A stretch of DNA of 64,000 nt from an uncultured Flavobacteriales bacterium (lineage in GTDB: Bacteria > Bacteroidota > Bacteroidia > Flavobacteriales_G > Salibacteraceae): assembly GCA_913057205.1 (NCBI GenBank), contig CAJXNO010000007.1, forward strand, positions 39,875-103,874. Direction: 5' to 3'. Below are positions 26,010 through 34,842 of this stretch, piece by piece. Position 1 is the first letter of the stretch, and each line of letters opens with the position of its first letter. A program made the position numbers and the translations under genes. Under the pieces are notes generated by a model. The model was not told the origin of the DNA. It did not search any database and was given only the letters and a program-made list of their open reading frames with translations.

Positions 26010-26495
26010 ATGAAGCGCGTCAACTTTTTGCTCGATACACCGATTGCTTGGCTGGAGATCTCTGGCACCACGGATGCTATTCTTGGTGCGCGTTGGGTGT
26101 TGGATGATGATGCTGTTATCGGTTCTGGTCTGAGGTCCGTGGCATGGAAAGAAGCTGCAGAACAGCAGGTGAAAAGATACTTCGAGGGCAGCTTGTACGC
26201 CTTTGACCTTCCATTGGAATTTGTTGCGGCTGATGCGCAAATAAGGTCACTTAAAGCCATTCAGTCGATCGAGCATGGTAACACAATTGATTTTCAATCC
26301 TTTGTGGCTAAGAATGAATTAAATGACCTGCGCATGAGCGACGTCATGTATGCCGTTGGAGGTAATCCTTTCGCATTGATCATTCCGAGTCATCGTGTGG
26401 ATCTTGGAGATGGTGCAATGGGAGGTTCTCCGCTTCAGCGGATCGACCAACAATTACGTGAGTACGAGAAGAGATCGGTTCGTTTAGCCTCTTGA
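26010..26495 (+). CDS. Degenerate O6-alkylguanine-DNA alkyltransferase homologue, active Cys replaced by Ser
   Basis: The 161-residue layout follows Ogt/MGMT: an N-terminal beta domain (TPIAWLEISGT), a middle LYAFDLPLEF resembling the family G-T-x-F-x-L-P-L block, and a C-terminal YAVGGNPFALIIPSHRVD. In active enzymes the last block is GNPxxxxxPCHRV; here residue 127 is Ser (codon AGT), so methyl transfer is not possible by the known mechanism. The recognition helix is also about four residues short between AVG and GNP, which removes the Arg-finger position. It could be an alkyltransferase-like DNA-damage sensor or a relic. It is complete and overlaps the HIRAN-like gene tail to tail by 12 bp. 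Confidence 0.7.
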   Translation: MKRVNFLLDTPIAWLEISGTTDAILGARWVLDDDAVIGSGLRSVAWKEAAEQQVKRYFEGSLYAFDLPLEFVAADAQIRSLKAIQSIEHGNTIDFQSFVAKNELNDLRMSDVMYAVGGNPFALIIPSHRVDLGDGAMGGSPLQRIDQQLREYEKRSVRLAS

Positions 26496-26864
26496 CATTT
26501 GGTCGAGCGCAAATTTGGGCAGGTCAGGCAGCTCATCGATACAAATCCAGAACGCGTTCTTCAATCGATTGCATGAAGGCTTCTCTACGCTTACCACAAT
26601 CTTGTCGTCGTGCTCCATCAAGCCTTCAATGCGGTCTAGCATGCCTTTTGGAATATATCCCAACACGTGGGAAGCTCCATCAAAATAAGCCGTAACTGCG
26701 ATGGTTGTGTTGATCACCCCTTCCCGAACCAACTCGAGCTGCATTCCTGGAAATACATGCGCTTCAAACACGTCATCTGCCAACACTTTCCGAATAGCCA
26801 TCGCATACGGAAGGGGAACGAAGTAATGGGGAGACTTCCGGGTTATTTTACGCTTAGGGGACAC
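26484..26864 (-). CDS. Small HIRAN-like domain protein (tentative)
   Basis: The predicted protein has at most 126 residues, from a GTG at 26864; the first ATG alternatives are internal (26801). The core HVFPGMQLELVREGVINTTIAV-TAYFDGASHVLGYIPKGMLDRI (in two blocks) follows the HIRAN pattern of L-x-R-E, N-x-x-x-x-A-I-x-V, and G-Y-I-P. HIRAN domains bind 3' ends of single-stranded DNA, usually within helicases. I rate the family call as plausible rather than certain. The gene converges on the degenerate alkyltransferase and may be transcribed alone. Confidence 0.5.
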   Translation of the reverse strand: MSPKRKITRKSPHYFVPLPYAMAIRKVLADDVFEAHVFPGMQLELVREGVINTTIAVTAYFDGASHVLGYIPKGMLDRIEGLMEHDDKIVVSVEKPSCNRLKNAFWICIDELPDLPKFALDQMSRG

Positions 26865-26943
26865 GTGAATCAGTACGTATATCGGTTCAATAAGGTTGGT
26901 GTCAATAGTACATTTTCATCCGTAATCTCAAATGAAATTTACA

Positions 26944-28095
26944 CTAAACCGCACCTAACTTACGAACAATCAACCCCTTGAGGTAGCGTCCCTCAGGGTG
27001 ACATAAATGCACTGGATGATCAGATGGTTGCTGTAATTGCTGCAAAATCTGCACCGAGGTACCTGAATCAATTGCAGCACTCGCTACCGTATTCCGGAAC
27101 AGCTCAGTATCGATTACTTGAGAGCAGCTGAAGGTGAACAAGATCCCACCAGCAGGAAGGTGCTTGAACGCAGCTGCATTGATGCGTTTGTATGCCTGAA
27201 CTGCCGCGTGGCGCGCACTTTTATGCTTCGCAAAGGCTGGTGGATCCAAGACGATTACATCAAAGTCTTCTTCCAATTGCTGTAGGTATTGCACAGCATC
27301 TGCCTTTACTGTGCTGTGTATAGCGCCAATCTGATTGAGTTCGGCGTTTTTTTCTGCCAAGGCCAAGGCAGCGACAGAAGCATCTAAACTCACCACCTTT
27401 TTAGCGCCTTTGTTAGCAGCAGCAATACTGAATCCACCCGAATAGCTAAACGCATTCAATACCTTTTTGCCTCGAGCGTACGCTTCCAACAGTAGGCGGT
27501 TATCACGTTGATCCAAAAAGAATCCGGTTTTCTGTCCTTTCAGCACATCCACTACCAAACGATAACCATGTTCTTTCACTTCAATTACATCGTTCACGCT
27601 ACCAACCAGTACTTGAGCTGGACGCTGGTCAACCGGCTTATGAACCATAGACTCAAAACCTAAGGATTTAAGCGCCGCAACGATCTCATCCAGTTGCCGT
27701 TCAATTCCTGTAGAATGGGGTTGAATTACTGCTGTTCCAGCGTAAACGTCTATGATCAAACCAGGTACTCCGTCTCCTTCTCCATGAATCAGGCGGTAGG
27801 CATTCGTTTGTTCGTTCGGAAAGCCCAGTGATGCCCGCAGATCAATGGCGGCACTGATTCTAGATGCATACCACTTGCTATCGATGACTTCAAGGGAGAG
27901 GCTCAATACCTTAACAGCAAGTGAACTATCTTGATAATGTCCGACCGCTAAAAAGCTTCCATCCTGGGCAACAACAGTAACTAAGTCACCATTTTGTGTT
28001 CCATCTTCTATGTGCTTGATAGCGCCAGAGAAAATCCAAGGATGTTGACGAAGCACGGAGGCTTCTCTTCCCTTTTGTAGTGTGATTTTTTTCAT
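26944..28095 (-). CDS. SAM-dependent rRNA cytosine methyltransferase of the RlmI family
   Basis: The ATG at 28095 starts [20 protein letters not shown], with the PUA domain running to about residue 75 (HPWIFSGAIKHIEDG). An EEHEAD-like linker region follows, then the methyltransferase domain: KTGFFLDQRDNR, VLNAFSYSGGFSIAAANKGA, VSLDASVAALALAEKN and the catalytic motif IVLDPPAFAKHK. A late FTFSCSQVID holds the second cysteine of class-I m5C enzymes. RlmI methylates a cytosine in 23S rRNA. The start overlaps the upstream gene's stop by four bases (ATGA), so the two are co-translated. Confidence 0.9.
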   Translation of the reverse strand: MKKITLQKGREASVLRQHPWIFSGAIKHIEDGTQNGDLVTVVAQDGSFLAVGHYQDSSLAVKVLSLSLEVIDSKWYASRISAAIDLRASLGFPNEQTNAYRLIHGEGDGVPGLIIDVYAGTAVIQPHSTGIERQLDEIVAALKSLGFESMVHKPVDQRPAQVLVGSVNDVIEVKEHGYRLVVDVLKGQKTGFFLDQRDNRLLLEAYARGKKVLNAFSYSGGFSIAAANKGAKKVVSLDASVAALALAEKNAELNQIGAIHSTVKADAVQYLQQLEEDFDVIVLDPPAFAKHKSARHAAVQAYKRINAAAFKHLPAGGILFTFSCSQVIDTELFRNTVASAAIDSGTSVQILQQLQQPSDHPVHLCHPEGRYLKGLIVRKLGAV

Positions 28096-29027
28096 CCTCG
28101 AATCATTATACGGTGCTTTTCGATCATACCTGGACCATCCACCTCTAACTTGTAAACGCCCCAATTCAACCCTTTCGTGGGAATGCGGAAACTGTGCTTG
28201 CCCTTGCCTAAAAAAACATGCGTCTGATGAACAGACCGTGCACTGAGGTCGAGCAGGTCGATCTCCACATCACCTGGTTCCGCGATCTGAAGCTCCAGTT
28301 CAACATACTTACCTTCTCTCACCACTTCGGGCACTTTACTCAACAATGTTGTCTCATAGGTAGCACACCATGTGCTGTCTTGGATCGCAGTGAGACGCTC
28401 ATCCATCCAATTCCAAAGTTCCATCAGAACCTCTTCTTTTCGCTCGAAATAATAAGGGTCATCAGCTGTGATCTGAATTTCTCTTACCCATCGACCCGTA
28501 CGATAGAGGCTATCCTTCCATACCGAGGTACTATCCGTTCTCCTTGTGCTGAGCAAACCTACTACGTTGGCTTGCTCTACTTCGGTAAGACCACACGCCT
28601 TCATGGGTGAGATCATTATACCGCTATACCCCGCTTGAAGCAGTCCGCACATGGAATTAGCGCCTGTACCGAGCGCAATGAAGCGAATCTTGGTAGAATC
28701 AGCTTGAGGAAATGATCTACTCACAAACGCTATGATCGCATCCTCTGAGAATGTGCCGAATGTGGGTTCAGGTGCGATGACGCATGCTTTCACTCGATCT
28801 GCAAACCAACTTAACTCCTGTGCCCACGCAGCGGGTTTCCATGCTCCACCTGCGGTATCGGCCAAGGCAATGATCAGCTTATCTCTGACGCTGTCCATTG
28901 CGCTGTATTGCGCATAGCTGAATGAAGCCCCCTTCTGCTGATAGCTATGGGTGACAGCCTCCTGGGCTACATGCGTTGTTGCGAAGAGGATCGACAGGAA
29001 TAATAAGAGTATGGCGCGCTGCTTCAT
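28092..29027 (-). CDS. Exported protein with alpha/beta-hydrolase-like core and C-terminal sorting-type domain
   Basis: From the ATG at 29027 there is a signal peptide ([17 protein letters not shown]). The middle part has strands and turns of an alpha/beta-hydrolase type ([35 protein letters not shown]), with GTGAN in place of a clear G-x-S-x-G nucleophile elbow, so catalysis is doubtful. The last 80 residues look like a beta-sandwich sorting domain ([30 protein letters not shown]). The gene diverges from ndk and overlaps the RlmI-like gene by four bases. Function is not known. Confidence 0.6.
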   Translation of the reverse strand: MKQRAILLLFLSILFATTHVAQEAVTHSYQQKGASFSYAQYSAMDSVRDKLIIALADTAGGAWKPAAWAQELSWFADRVKACVIAPEPTFGTFSEDAIIAFVSRSFPQADSTKIRFIALGTGANSMCGLLQAGYSGIMISPMKACGLTEVEQANVVGLLSTRRTDSTSVWKDSLYRTGRWVREIQITADDPYYFERKEEVLMELWNWMDERLTAIQDSTWCATYETTLLSKVPEVVREGKYVELELQIAEPGDVEIDLLDLSARSVHQTHVFLGKGKHSFRIPTKGLNWGVYKLEVDGPGMIEKHRIMIRG

Positions 29028-29081
29028 TTCGGTCGGCAAAAATAGTAATGCCTCTATGCTGATAAACCCATCCGTGATTTA

Positions 29082-29089
29082 TACTTTCG
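29082..29089 (+). promoter_or_regulatory. Candidate -7 element of ndk
   Basis: TACTTTCG matches TAnnTTTG with one change and lies 23 bases before the ATG of ndk. A TTTG -33 element is not obvious. Confidence 0.4.
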
Positions 29090-29112
29090 CGCCCCCAAAA
29101 ACAAAAGAGGAA

Positions 29113-29532
29113 ATGGCAGGAAATATCACATTTACAATGGTTAAGCCGGAGGCGGTTGCGAACGGAAACACAGGAGCTATCCTTGCTCAGATCGAGGCGG
29201 CAGGTTTTCGGATCGTTGCAATGAAGAAAACTCAGTTGACAGCGAAAGATGCTGGCACGTTTTACGCAGTTCACAGTGAGCGTCCGTTCTACGGAGAATT
29301 GGTCGATTACATGTCATCAGGTCCGATCGTTGCAGCTATATTGGAGAAGGATAATGCCGTTGCTGACTTCCGTACATTGATCGGCGCAACGGATCCAAGC
29401 GAGGCAGCTGATGGTACCATTCGCAAGAATTTTGCTGAATCTAAAGCTAAGAACGCGGTACACGGCAGCGATAGTGACGAGAACGCTGCGATCGAGGCAG
29501 GGTACTTCTTTTCAGGTTTAGAGCGCTTCTAA
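29113..29532 (+). CDS. ndk: Nucleoside diphosphate kinase
   Basis: The 139-residue enzyme phosphorylates nucleoside diphosphates by a phosphohistidine relay. It opens with [13 protein letters not shown], and the catalytic histidine is H117 in [12 protein letters not shown]. The other active residues are in [17 protein letters not shown] and [17 protein letters not shown]. Length and motifs are standard for the bacterial hexameric enzyme. A DUF1569 gene begins on the base after its TAA. Confidence 0.97.
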   Translation: MAGNITFTMVKPEAVANGNTGAILAQIEAAGFRIVAMKKTQLTAKDAGTFYAVHSERPFYGELVDYMSSGPIVAAILEKDNAVADFRTLIGATDPSEAADGTIRKNFAESKAKNAVHGSDSDENAAIEAGYFFSGLERF

Positions 29533-30003
29533 ATGAAGGTGGAAGAACCAGCTTTCTTCTTACAGGCGATCGAGCGCTTGCGTGAGCTAGACCCATCTTT
29601 AAAACCGCTTTGGGGAACGATGACTCCCCAGCACATGGTTGAGCACTTAGTTGGTTCTTGGCGCATTTCCAATGGCAATGCACGCGTGAAGGCCATGCTG
29701 AACGACGAAGAAACAGCACAACGTCGTAGCTTCTTGTTCAGCGACAAAGCCTACGAGCGGAACATACCCAACCCGGTATTCCAAGGAGGCACACCTCCCC
29801 TACGCAAGAAGGATTTAAGCGATGCGATCGATCAATTGGAGCGAGAGATGAAGGATTTCTTCTCATACCACCAATCGAATCCAGAATCCGTGGAAATGCA
29901 TCCGGTTTTCGGTCCACTGGATTACAGCGGTTGGATGACCTTTCAAAGCAAGCATATGCGCCATCATTTGGCACAATTTAACCTCCTACAGCAGGAAGAC
30001 TAA
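29533..30003 (+). CDS. DUF1569 (DinB-like) protein
   Basis: A 156-residue helical protein starting directly after the ndk stop. Conserved blocks [20 protein letters not shown] and [28 protein letters not shown] match DUF1569, a four-helix DinB/YfiT-like bundle. The paired His residues (HMVEH, then KHMRHH) could bind a metal as in DinB proteins. The adjacency suggests co-transcription with ndk and prfC. The reaction is unknown. Confidence 0.78.
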   Translation: MKVEEPAFFLQAIERLRELDPSLKPLWGTMTPQHMVEHLVGSWRISNGNARVKAMLNDEETAQRRSFLFSDKAYERNIPNPVFQGGTPPLRKKDLSDAIDQLEREMKDFFSYHQSNPESVEMHPVFGPLDYSGWMTFQSKHMRHHLAQFNLLQQED

Positions 30004-30013
30004 GCACATCGCC

Positions 30014-31612
30014 ATGAAGTTCAAGGACGAAGTAAACCATAGAAAGACGTTTGCAATCATCTCTCACCCAGATGCGGGTAAGACGACGTTAACGGAGAAG
30101 TTCTTGCTTTTTGGCGGGGCGATTCAGACGGCGGGTGCGGTGAAGTCCAATAAGATCAAGAAGACCGCCGCCTCCGACTTCATGGAGATCGAACGTCAGC
30201 GTGGTATTTCGGTAGCTACATCGGTCATGTCGTTTGAGTACAAAGACTTGCTCATCAACCTGCTCGATACACCGGGTCACAAAGACTTTGCGGAGGATAC
30301 GTACAGAACCTTGACGGCAGTAGACAGCGTGATTCTTGTGGTGGATAGCGTCAACGGCGTTGAAGAGCAAACCAAGCGCTTAACCGAAGTGTGTCGCATG
30401 CGCGATACCCCCATCATTGTCTTCGTCAACAAAATGGACCTTGAGGGGCGTGACCCATTCGACCTGTTAGATGAATTGGAGGAGCACCTGAAGATCAACG
30501 TTCGACCGTTGAGTTGGCCGATCAATAAGGGGAAGACCTTCAAAGGCGTTTACAACTTGCACGGAAAGAGCTTGAACCTGTTTGAGGCGAACAAAACCAA
30601 AGTGGCAGATGAGGTCATGTCTTTCAAAGACCTCAATGATGCAAAGCTCGACGAGTTGATAGGTAACGATGCTGATCAACTTCGAGAGGACGTAGAATTG
30701 ATTGAAGGGGTGTATGAGCCATTGGATAAGGAGGCTTACCTCAAGGGACAGGTAGCACCAGTATTCTTTGGAAGTGCAGTGAATAACTTCGGTGTTCAAG
30801 AACTGCTAGATACCTTCGTAGAACTCGCTCCCACCCCACTGCCTCGTCCGAGCAACAAAGGATTGATAGACCCCTACCACAACAAGTTCAGCGGATTCAT
30901 TTTCAAGATCCATGCGAACTTGGATCCTAATCACAGGGACAGGATCGCCTTCTTGCGCGTATGCTCGGGTGAGTTTGAGCGCAACAAATTTTTCCATCAT
31001 ACACGATTAGACAAACAGATACGGTTCAACAATCCATACAGCTTCCTTGCGCGAGAAAAGAGCGTCATTGAACATGCCTACCCTGGGGATGTGATTGGAC
31101 TTTACGACACCGGTAATTTCAAGATCGGAGATACCCTTACCGAGGGTGAGGACTTTACTTTTCAAGGTATCCCGAGCTTCTCTCCTGAGATCTTCCGAGA
31201 AGTGATCAATAAAGATCCAATGAAGTCGAAGCAGCTCGATAAAGGCGTTCGGCAGCTTACGGACGAAGGTGTTGCACAACTCTTCATTCAACAACCTGGA
31301 AGCAAGAAAATCATCGGTACGGTGGGTGAACTCCAATTCGAGGTCATCAAGTACCGACTCAATGAGGAATACGGCGCATCTTGCGAGCTTCAACCGAAGG
31401 CTTTCCACAAAGCGTGTTGGATAACTACCACAGACGAAGAACAGCTTCAAGAATTCTTGAGATTGAAGGCTACTGAAGTGGCGTTTGATAAAGATGACAA
31501 CCCTGTCTTCTTGGCGCCCTCAGCGTGGATGCTGCAAATGGCAGAGCAAAATTACCCAGCGCTAACCTTCCATTCCACCTCTGAATTCAAAACCAAGGCA
31601 ACCGCGGATTGA
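30014..31612 (+). CDS. prfC: Peptide chain release factor 3
   Basis: RF3 is a translational GTPase that recycles RF1/RF2 after peptide release. G1 is SHPDAGKTT (17-25), the effector region has [13 protein letters not shown]3 is [16 protein letters not shown]4 VNKMD and G5 near SWPINKG. Domains II and III follow ([40 protein letters not shown]). The length of 532 residues is full. It is ten bases after the DUF1569 gene, probably in the ndk transcript. Confidence 0.97.
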   Translation: MKFKDEVNHRKTFAIISHPDAGKTTLTEKFLLFGGAIQTAGAVKSNKIKKTAASDFMEIERQRGISVATSVMSFEYKDLLINLLDTPGHKDFAEDTYRTLTAVDSVILVVDSVNGVEEQTKRLTEVCRMRDTPIIVFVNKMDLEGRDPFDLLDELEEHLKINVRPLSWPINKGKTFKGVYNLHGKSLNLFEANKTKVADEVMSFKDLNDAKLDELIGNDADQLREDVELIEGVYEPLDKEAYLKGQVAPVFFGSAVNNFGVQELLDTFVELAPTPLPRPSNKGLIDPYHNKFSGFIFKIHANLDPNHRDRIAFLRVCSGEFERNKFFHHTRLDKQIRFNNPYSFLAREKSVIEHAYPGDVIGLYDTGNFKIGDTLTEGEDFTFQGIPSFSPEIFREVINKDPMKSKQLDKGVRQLTDEGVAQLFIQQPGSKKIIGTVGELQFEVIKYRLNEEYGASCELQPKAFHKACWITTTDEEQLQEFLRLKATEVAFDKDDNPVFLAPSAWMLQMAEQNYPALTFHSTSEFKTKATAD

Positions 31613-31696
31613 GTAGAGTGAAGCGCGCGCGGTAAATCTTGTAACCTCCTGATTTACATTTGCTTCTAATTGAGAAATGACGCGGCTTTCGTCAAA

Positions 31697-31726
31697 TTTG
31701 TTGGTATCGATTATTTACTATTTTTG
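31697..31726 (+). promoter_or_regulatory. Promoter of lipoprotein gene
   Basis: TTTG at 31697-31700 and TATTTTTG at 31719-31726 are exact matches with 18 bases between. The ATG at 31761 follows after a predicted leader of about 30 bases. Confidence 0.75.
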
Positions 31727-31760
31727 ACGCTCTACATAACAAGTGTAACCACGCTTTGAA

Positions 31761-32669
31761 ATGAAAAAACAAAACCTATCCATATTAACCATCGGAGCCT
31801 TAGCTATTACGCTTGCTTCATGTGGGGGAACTGAAGAGAAAAAAACCACAGCACCAGAGTATCAAGAACAGCCTGTTCTCCAAGAAGCCGATTCGGAGCC
31901 ACTTGGTTTTGGTGATGCTGGTGGACGCACGTATTCTGTGCCAAGTCCTAATGAACTATTCTCCATCATCAAAGATAGCAAGTTGCCTTACAAAGAAGGT
32001 GTGATTTCTACCGACGCAGTCAACTACGGATCGTCGACCGAACAATCCTTGAACTTTGGCAGACTGACAGCTGACATTGCTTACACGGCATCCTACGAGC
32101 GCTTTCAAGAGTCTACCGCTAACTTCGACAACCTGAGAAAGATCGGAGATGAATTAGGAATTTCTTACGTGTTTGATGAGTTGATGGTGAATCGTGTGAA
32201 GAGCAACATGGATAATCCAGATTCATTGGAAGTGATCTCTACCAGTTCTTACCAGCGGATCATCGGTATGTTGGAGGAGAACGAGAAAGGTTCTACCCTA
32301 GCTATTATCGCAACTGGAGGTTTTGTAGAAAGCATTTACATCCTTACCAATCTGATTGGTGAATATGAGGAGGGCAGCGAAGTAATCAGTCGATTGGCAG
32401 ACGAAAAGATCGTCATGGAGAACGTGATTGATTACTTGAAGATGTATGAAGACGAGGAGCGCGTTCAAACGGTGTTGAACGATCTGAAGCCGGTCTCTAG
32501 TGTGTTCTTGAACCTTCAAGAGGTAGAAAAGGCTGTAGAACGAAAAGCGGATGGCGATAAGGTGGTTCTTGGTGGCACGAAAGTGATCATGACCAAACAA
32601 GAATTCGAGGCCTTAAAAGCAGCTGCCACAGCGTACCGAAATTCATTTGCTAACGGAAGTCAAAGCTAA
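31761..32669 (+). CDS. Conserved Bacteroidota lipoprotein
   Basis: A lipoprotein signal ends in LASC, cysteine at residue 21, followed by a disordered Glu/Thr linker. The mature 280 residues are mainly helical (VPSPNELFSIIKDS, YTASYERFQESTANFDNLRKIGDELG, VFDELMVNRVKSNM). Near residue 190 there is an Ile/Leu/Gly-rich membrane-like helix (LAIIATGGFVESIYILTNLIG), split here by family alignment. The protein is a known type of unnamed Bacteroidota lipoprotein, and no catalytic motif is seen. The next gene starts 10 bases after its stop, probably in the same transcript. Confidence 0.7.
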   Translation: MKKQNLSILTIGALAITLASCGGTEEKKTTAPEYQEQPVLQEADSEPLGFGDAGGRTYSVPSPNELFSIIKDSKLPYKEGVISTDAVNYGSSTEQSLNFGRLTADIAYTASYERFQESTANFDNLRKIGDELGISYVFDELMVNRVKSNMDNPDSLEVISTSSYQRIIGMLEENEKGSTLAIIATGGFVESIYILTNLIGEYEEGSEVISRLADEKIVMENVIDYLKMYEDEERVQTVLNDLKPVSSVFLNLQEVEKAVERKADGDKVVLGGTKVIMTKQEFEALKAAATAYRNSFANGSQS

Positions 32670-32679
32670 GTTGAGAAAC

Positions 32680-33219
32680 ATGACTAAACTATTTGGATTA
32701 ACATCGATTTTATCTCTGTTGCTCAGCCTTGGAGCTATCGCTCAAGATTGCAACAATTTCCATAAGCGTAAATGCTACGGTTCAGACAATGCCTACATGC
32801 GGTATAACACGCAGTCAAAAAGTGGCATGTTCGTCTTGGGTCATACCTCCGATCTTGTGTTTGTTGCACACGCTGGACAAGATTATCGCGTGAGCCTCTG
32901 TCAAGATAAGAAGGTAGAAGAGCCATTGAAGTTTCAAGTGATCGATGGTCGCTCTGAAGATGTTCTTTTCGATAACCAGAATGCAGCGCTTGACATTCCA
33001 CCAGCCGAAGGTGAAGAACCGGGAGAAGCTAGCTTGCCTCAGTTCTTTGAATTCAGTGCAGACGCTACCAAAAAGATCATTGTGCGCATCACTGCCCCTG
33101 GCCCTCCACCGGAAGAAGGAGAAGGAAAGCGAGGTCGACGTGAAGAGCCAGATCCAGAAGACCTCTTTTGTGTTGGTGTACTCGTAGAGAACATGCCAAC
33201 ACCGAAACTCGGGTTCTAA
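32680..33219 (+). CDS. Secreted protein of unknown function, cotranscribed with lipoprotein
   Basis: From the ATG at 32680 (MTKLFGLTSILSLLLSLGAIAQ) the protein has a clear signal peptide. The mature part begins with a Cys-rich stretch (DCNNFHKRKCYGS) and has a beta-rich middle (SGMFVLGHTSDLVFVAHAG, YRVSLCQDKK) and a disordered acidic/proline linker near the C terminus. Four cysteines may form disulfides. I do not recognise a named domain, although similar proteins accompany this lipoprotein in other Bacteroidota. A strong terminator closes the unit at 33231-33261. Confidence 0.65.
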   Translation: MTKLFGLTSILSLLLSLGAIAQDCNNFHKRKCYGSDNAYMRYNTQSKSGMFVLGHTSDLVFVAHAGQDYRVSLCQDKKVEEPLKFQVIDGRSEDVLFDNQNAALDIPPAEGEEPGEASLPQFFEFSADATKKIIVRITAPGPPPEEGEGKRGRREEPDPEDLFCVGVLVENMPTPKLGF

Positions 33220-33230
33220 TAACAACCTTG

Positions 33231-33261
33231 AAAGCCTCATCCTCCACGATGGGGCTTTTTT
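33231..33261 (+). terminator. Intrinsic terminator after lipoprotein operon
   Basis: AAAGCCTCATC pairs with GATGGGGCTTT (11 bp with one G-T pair, 6-base loop), ending in six T. Confidence 0.85.
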
Positions 33262-33278
33262 CATAAGCTTTGCACTTG

Positions 33279-33647
33279 ATGTTCTGGTCGAATCAAACGA
33301 GTATACCCGAAGCTTGGAAGTTGATCGATGATGCTACCCGCATCGCTGAATTGATCAAGCGCTCTAACAACACCCCTATCCTACTCTTCAAGCATAGCAC
33401 ACGATGCAGTATTAGCGCCTTTGCACTCAATCGACTGGTGAATGGAACCGACGAGCTGCTTGATGTGATGGATATCTACTACCTAGATCTGATCCGATAC
33501 CGCTCCGCTTCAAATGCCATTGCATCAGAACTCGGTGTGCATCATGAGAGTCCACAGGCCATACTGCTTTTTCAAGGCAAGGTATTGGGCTCCCTTTCGC
33601 ACGATCGGGTGGATCCAGAACAGATCTTGGCCTTTTTGAAGAATTAG
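33279..33647 (+). CDS. ytxJ: Bacillithiol-system redox-active protein YtxJ
   Basis: YtxJ is a thioredoxin-fold monothiol protein proposed to reduce S-bacillithiolated proteins. The signature FKHSTRCSISAFALNRL contains the single active cysteine, then YYLDLIRYRSASNAIA, and ESPQAILLFQGKVL provides the cis-proline region. I use the ATG at 33279 instead of the TTG at 33270. Its presence implies bacillithiol synthesis in this organism, although no bsh gene is in the window. At 122 residues it is full length. Confidence 0.88.
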   Translation: MFWSNQTSIPEAWKLIDDATRIAELIKRSNNTPILLFKHSTRCSISAFALNRLVNGTDELLDVMDIYYLDLIRYRSASNAIASELGVHHESPQAILLFQGKVLGSLSHDRVDPEQILAFLKN

Positions 33648-33713
33648 GACGCTTCCCGTATTGACTTGTTTATAACTGTTTGAACGTAACGGTCTCGTTG
33701 AAAAACTAAATTG

Positions 33714-33729
33714 CGTATGTTCACATACG
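33714..33729. promoter_or_regulatory. 16-bp palindrome upstream of small secreted protein gene
   Basis: CGTATGT and ACATACG form a perfect 7-bp inverted repeat with a TC spacer. It ends 18 bases before the ATG at 33748, in the promoter region, so it may be a repressor operator. No T-run follows, so a terminator is unlikely. Confidence 0.5.
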
Positions 33730-33747
33730 TTAGTTTGATTTGCCCCA

Positions 33748-34059
33748 ATGTTATTCGCACTTATCCTTTCGCTCTTGAGCTTTGTTTACCAACCTGAATT
33801 GGTGAGGTTAACCCTGATGAATCCCTCGAAGGAGGTAATACACTTGCGTATTGAGAACTTCGATGACATTGCCATAGCACCAGACGCAGCTTCTGACCTC
33901 AACATGGCGGTTGGCGATAAGATCTTTGGTTTAGAGCAAATTGATACGGAGAACTGGAAAGCTTTTGAGGTACTTGTAGTAGAAGCTGATCATGACGGTA
34001 AGTTGATCAACGTCCAAAAGCTATACAAGAAAGCCCTGAAAGATGAGCTATCGAAATAG
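33748..34059 (+). CDS. Small exported or membrane-anchored protein of unknown function
   Basis: This 103-residue protein has a hydrophobic N-terminus (MLFALILSLLSFVYQ), then a beta-rich part (VRLTLMNPSKEVIHLRI, DIAIAPDAASDLNM, AVGDKIFGLEQI) and a Lys-rich C-terminal helix. It has no known motif. A perfect palindrome sits just upstream (33714-33729). It overlaps the convergent TrmH-type gene by 12 bp at the 3' end. Confidence 0.55.
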   Translation: MLFALILSLLSFVYQPELVRLTLMNPSKEVIHLRIENFDDIAIAPDAASDLNMAVGDKIFGLEQIDTENWKAFEVLVVEADHDGKLINVQKLYKKALKDELSK

Positions 34060-34827
34060 TTCGCTCATCAGAATAGCAGCACTGACCGATACATTCAATG
34101 AATCTACTACCCCTTGCATGGGGATGATGATTTTCTGATGTTTCGCATTAAGCCAAAACGGAGATAATCCATCAGACTCACTACCAAGGATGATGGCTTT
34201 TTTGGTTGTTCCATCGGAGATACTCCGGTAATCAATGGCATCTTGGTGCAAGGCGGCTGTGAAACATGTGTATGCATACTCTTCCAGGAAGGCCAGTGTT
34301 TCGTTGTTGCTGCCAAAGACGCATTTCACATTGAAAACCGCTCCCCTTGCGTTGCGAAGCACGTTGGGATTAAAGAGGTCAAGCGCAGTTTCAGTGCACA
34401 GTACTTGCTTTACGCCCAACGCATCACAGGTTCTTAAGATTGCACCAAGGTTTCCGGGCTTTTCAACTTGCTCTAAAATCAGCAGGTGTTCGCTTGGATC
34501 GAGGGCACTTATGTCGTTGCTAAAGGAATGAAATACACCGAAGAAATTACCCGGAACATGTTGATAGGTCAGCGCATCAAACAATTCACGCGAAAACTCA
34601 AACAGTACAGGCTTGCTTTTGTAGGGCTCAAGTAGCTGCTCTATCTCGTCTTTACCGATGTATGCTGAACAAAAGCCGATGAAATCACATGTCAAGCCAG
34701 CTGCAAGCGCATGATCCAATTCTGGTCGACCCTCCATAAGAAATCGACCTTCTTTTTTACGGGTCCTAGACTTCTGGAGGCTCCTAGCAAACTTGAATTT
34801 CGGATTGGAGGTACTCTCTATGATCAT
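34048..34827 (-). CDS. TrmH/SpoU family RNA 2'-O-methyltransferase
   Basis: SPOUT-class enzyme. The N-terminal substrate-binding domain has SNPKFKFARSLQKSRTRKKE and FLMEGRPELDHAL. The SAM-binding knot has motif 1 KPGNLGAILRTCDALG, motif 2 LGSESDGLSP and motif 3 IPMQGVVDSLNVSVSAAI. At 259 residues it is typical of the RlmB/TsnR-like members that methylate 23S rRNA or tRNA. The target is not determinable here. Confidence 0.92.
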   Translation of the reverse strand: MIIESTSNPKFKFARSLQKSRTRKKEGRFLMEGRPELDHALAAGLTCDFIGFCSAYIGKDEIEQLLEPYKSKPVLFEFSRELFDALTYQHVPGNFFGVFHSFSNDISALDPSEHLLILEQVEKPGNLGAILRTCDALGVKQVLCTETALDLFNPNVLRNARGAVFNVKCVFGSNNETLAFLEEYAYTCFTAALHQDAIDYRSISDGTTKKAIILGSESDGLSPFWLNAKHQKIIIPMQGVVDSLNVSVSAAILMSELFR

Positions 34828-34842
34828 GCTACGAATTCGTCC

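Noticed and set aside
30089..30370. Minus-strand frames opposite prfC
   Set aside because: Shadows of a highly conserved GTPase; no supporting motif or promoter.
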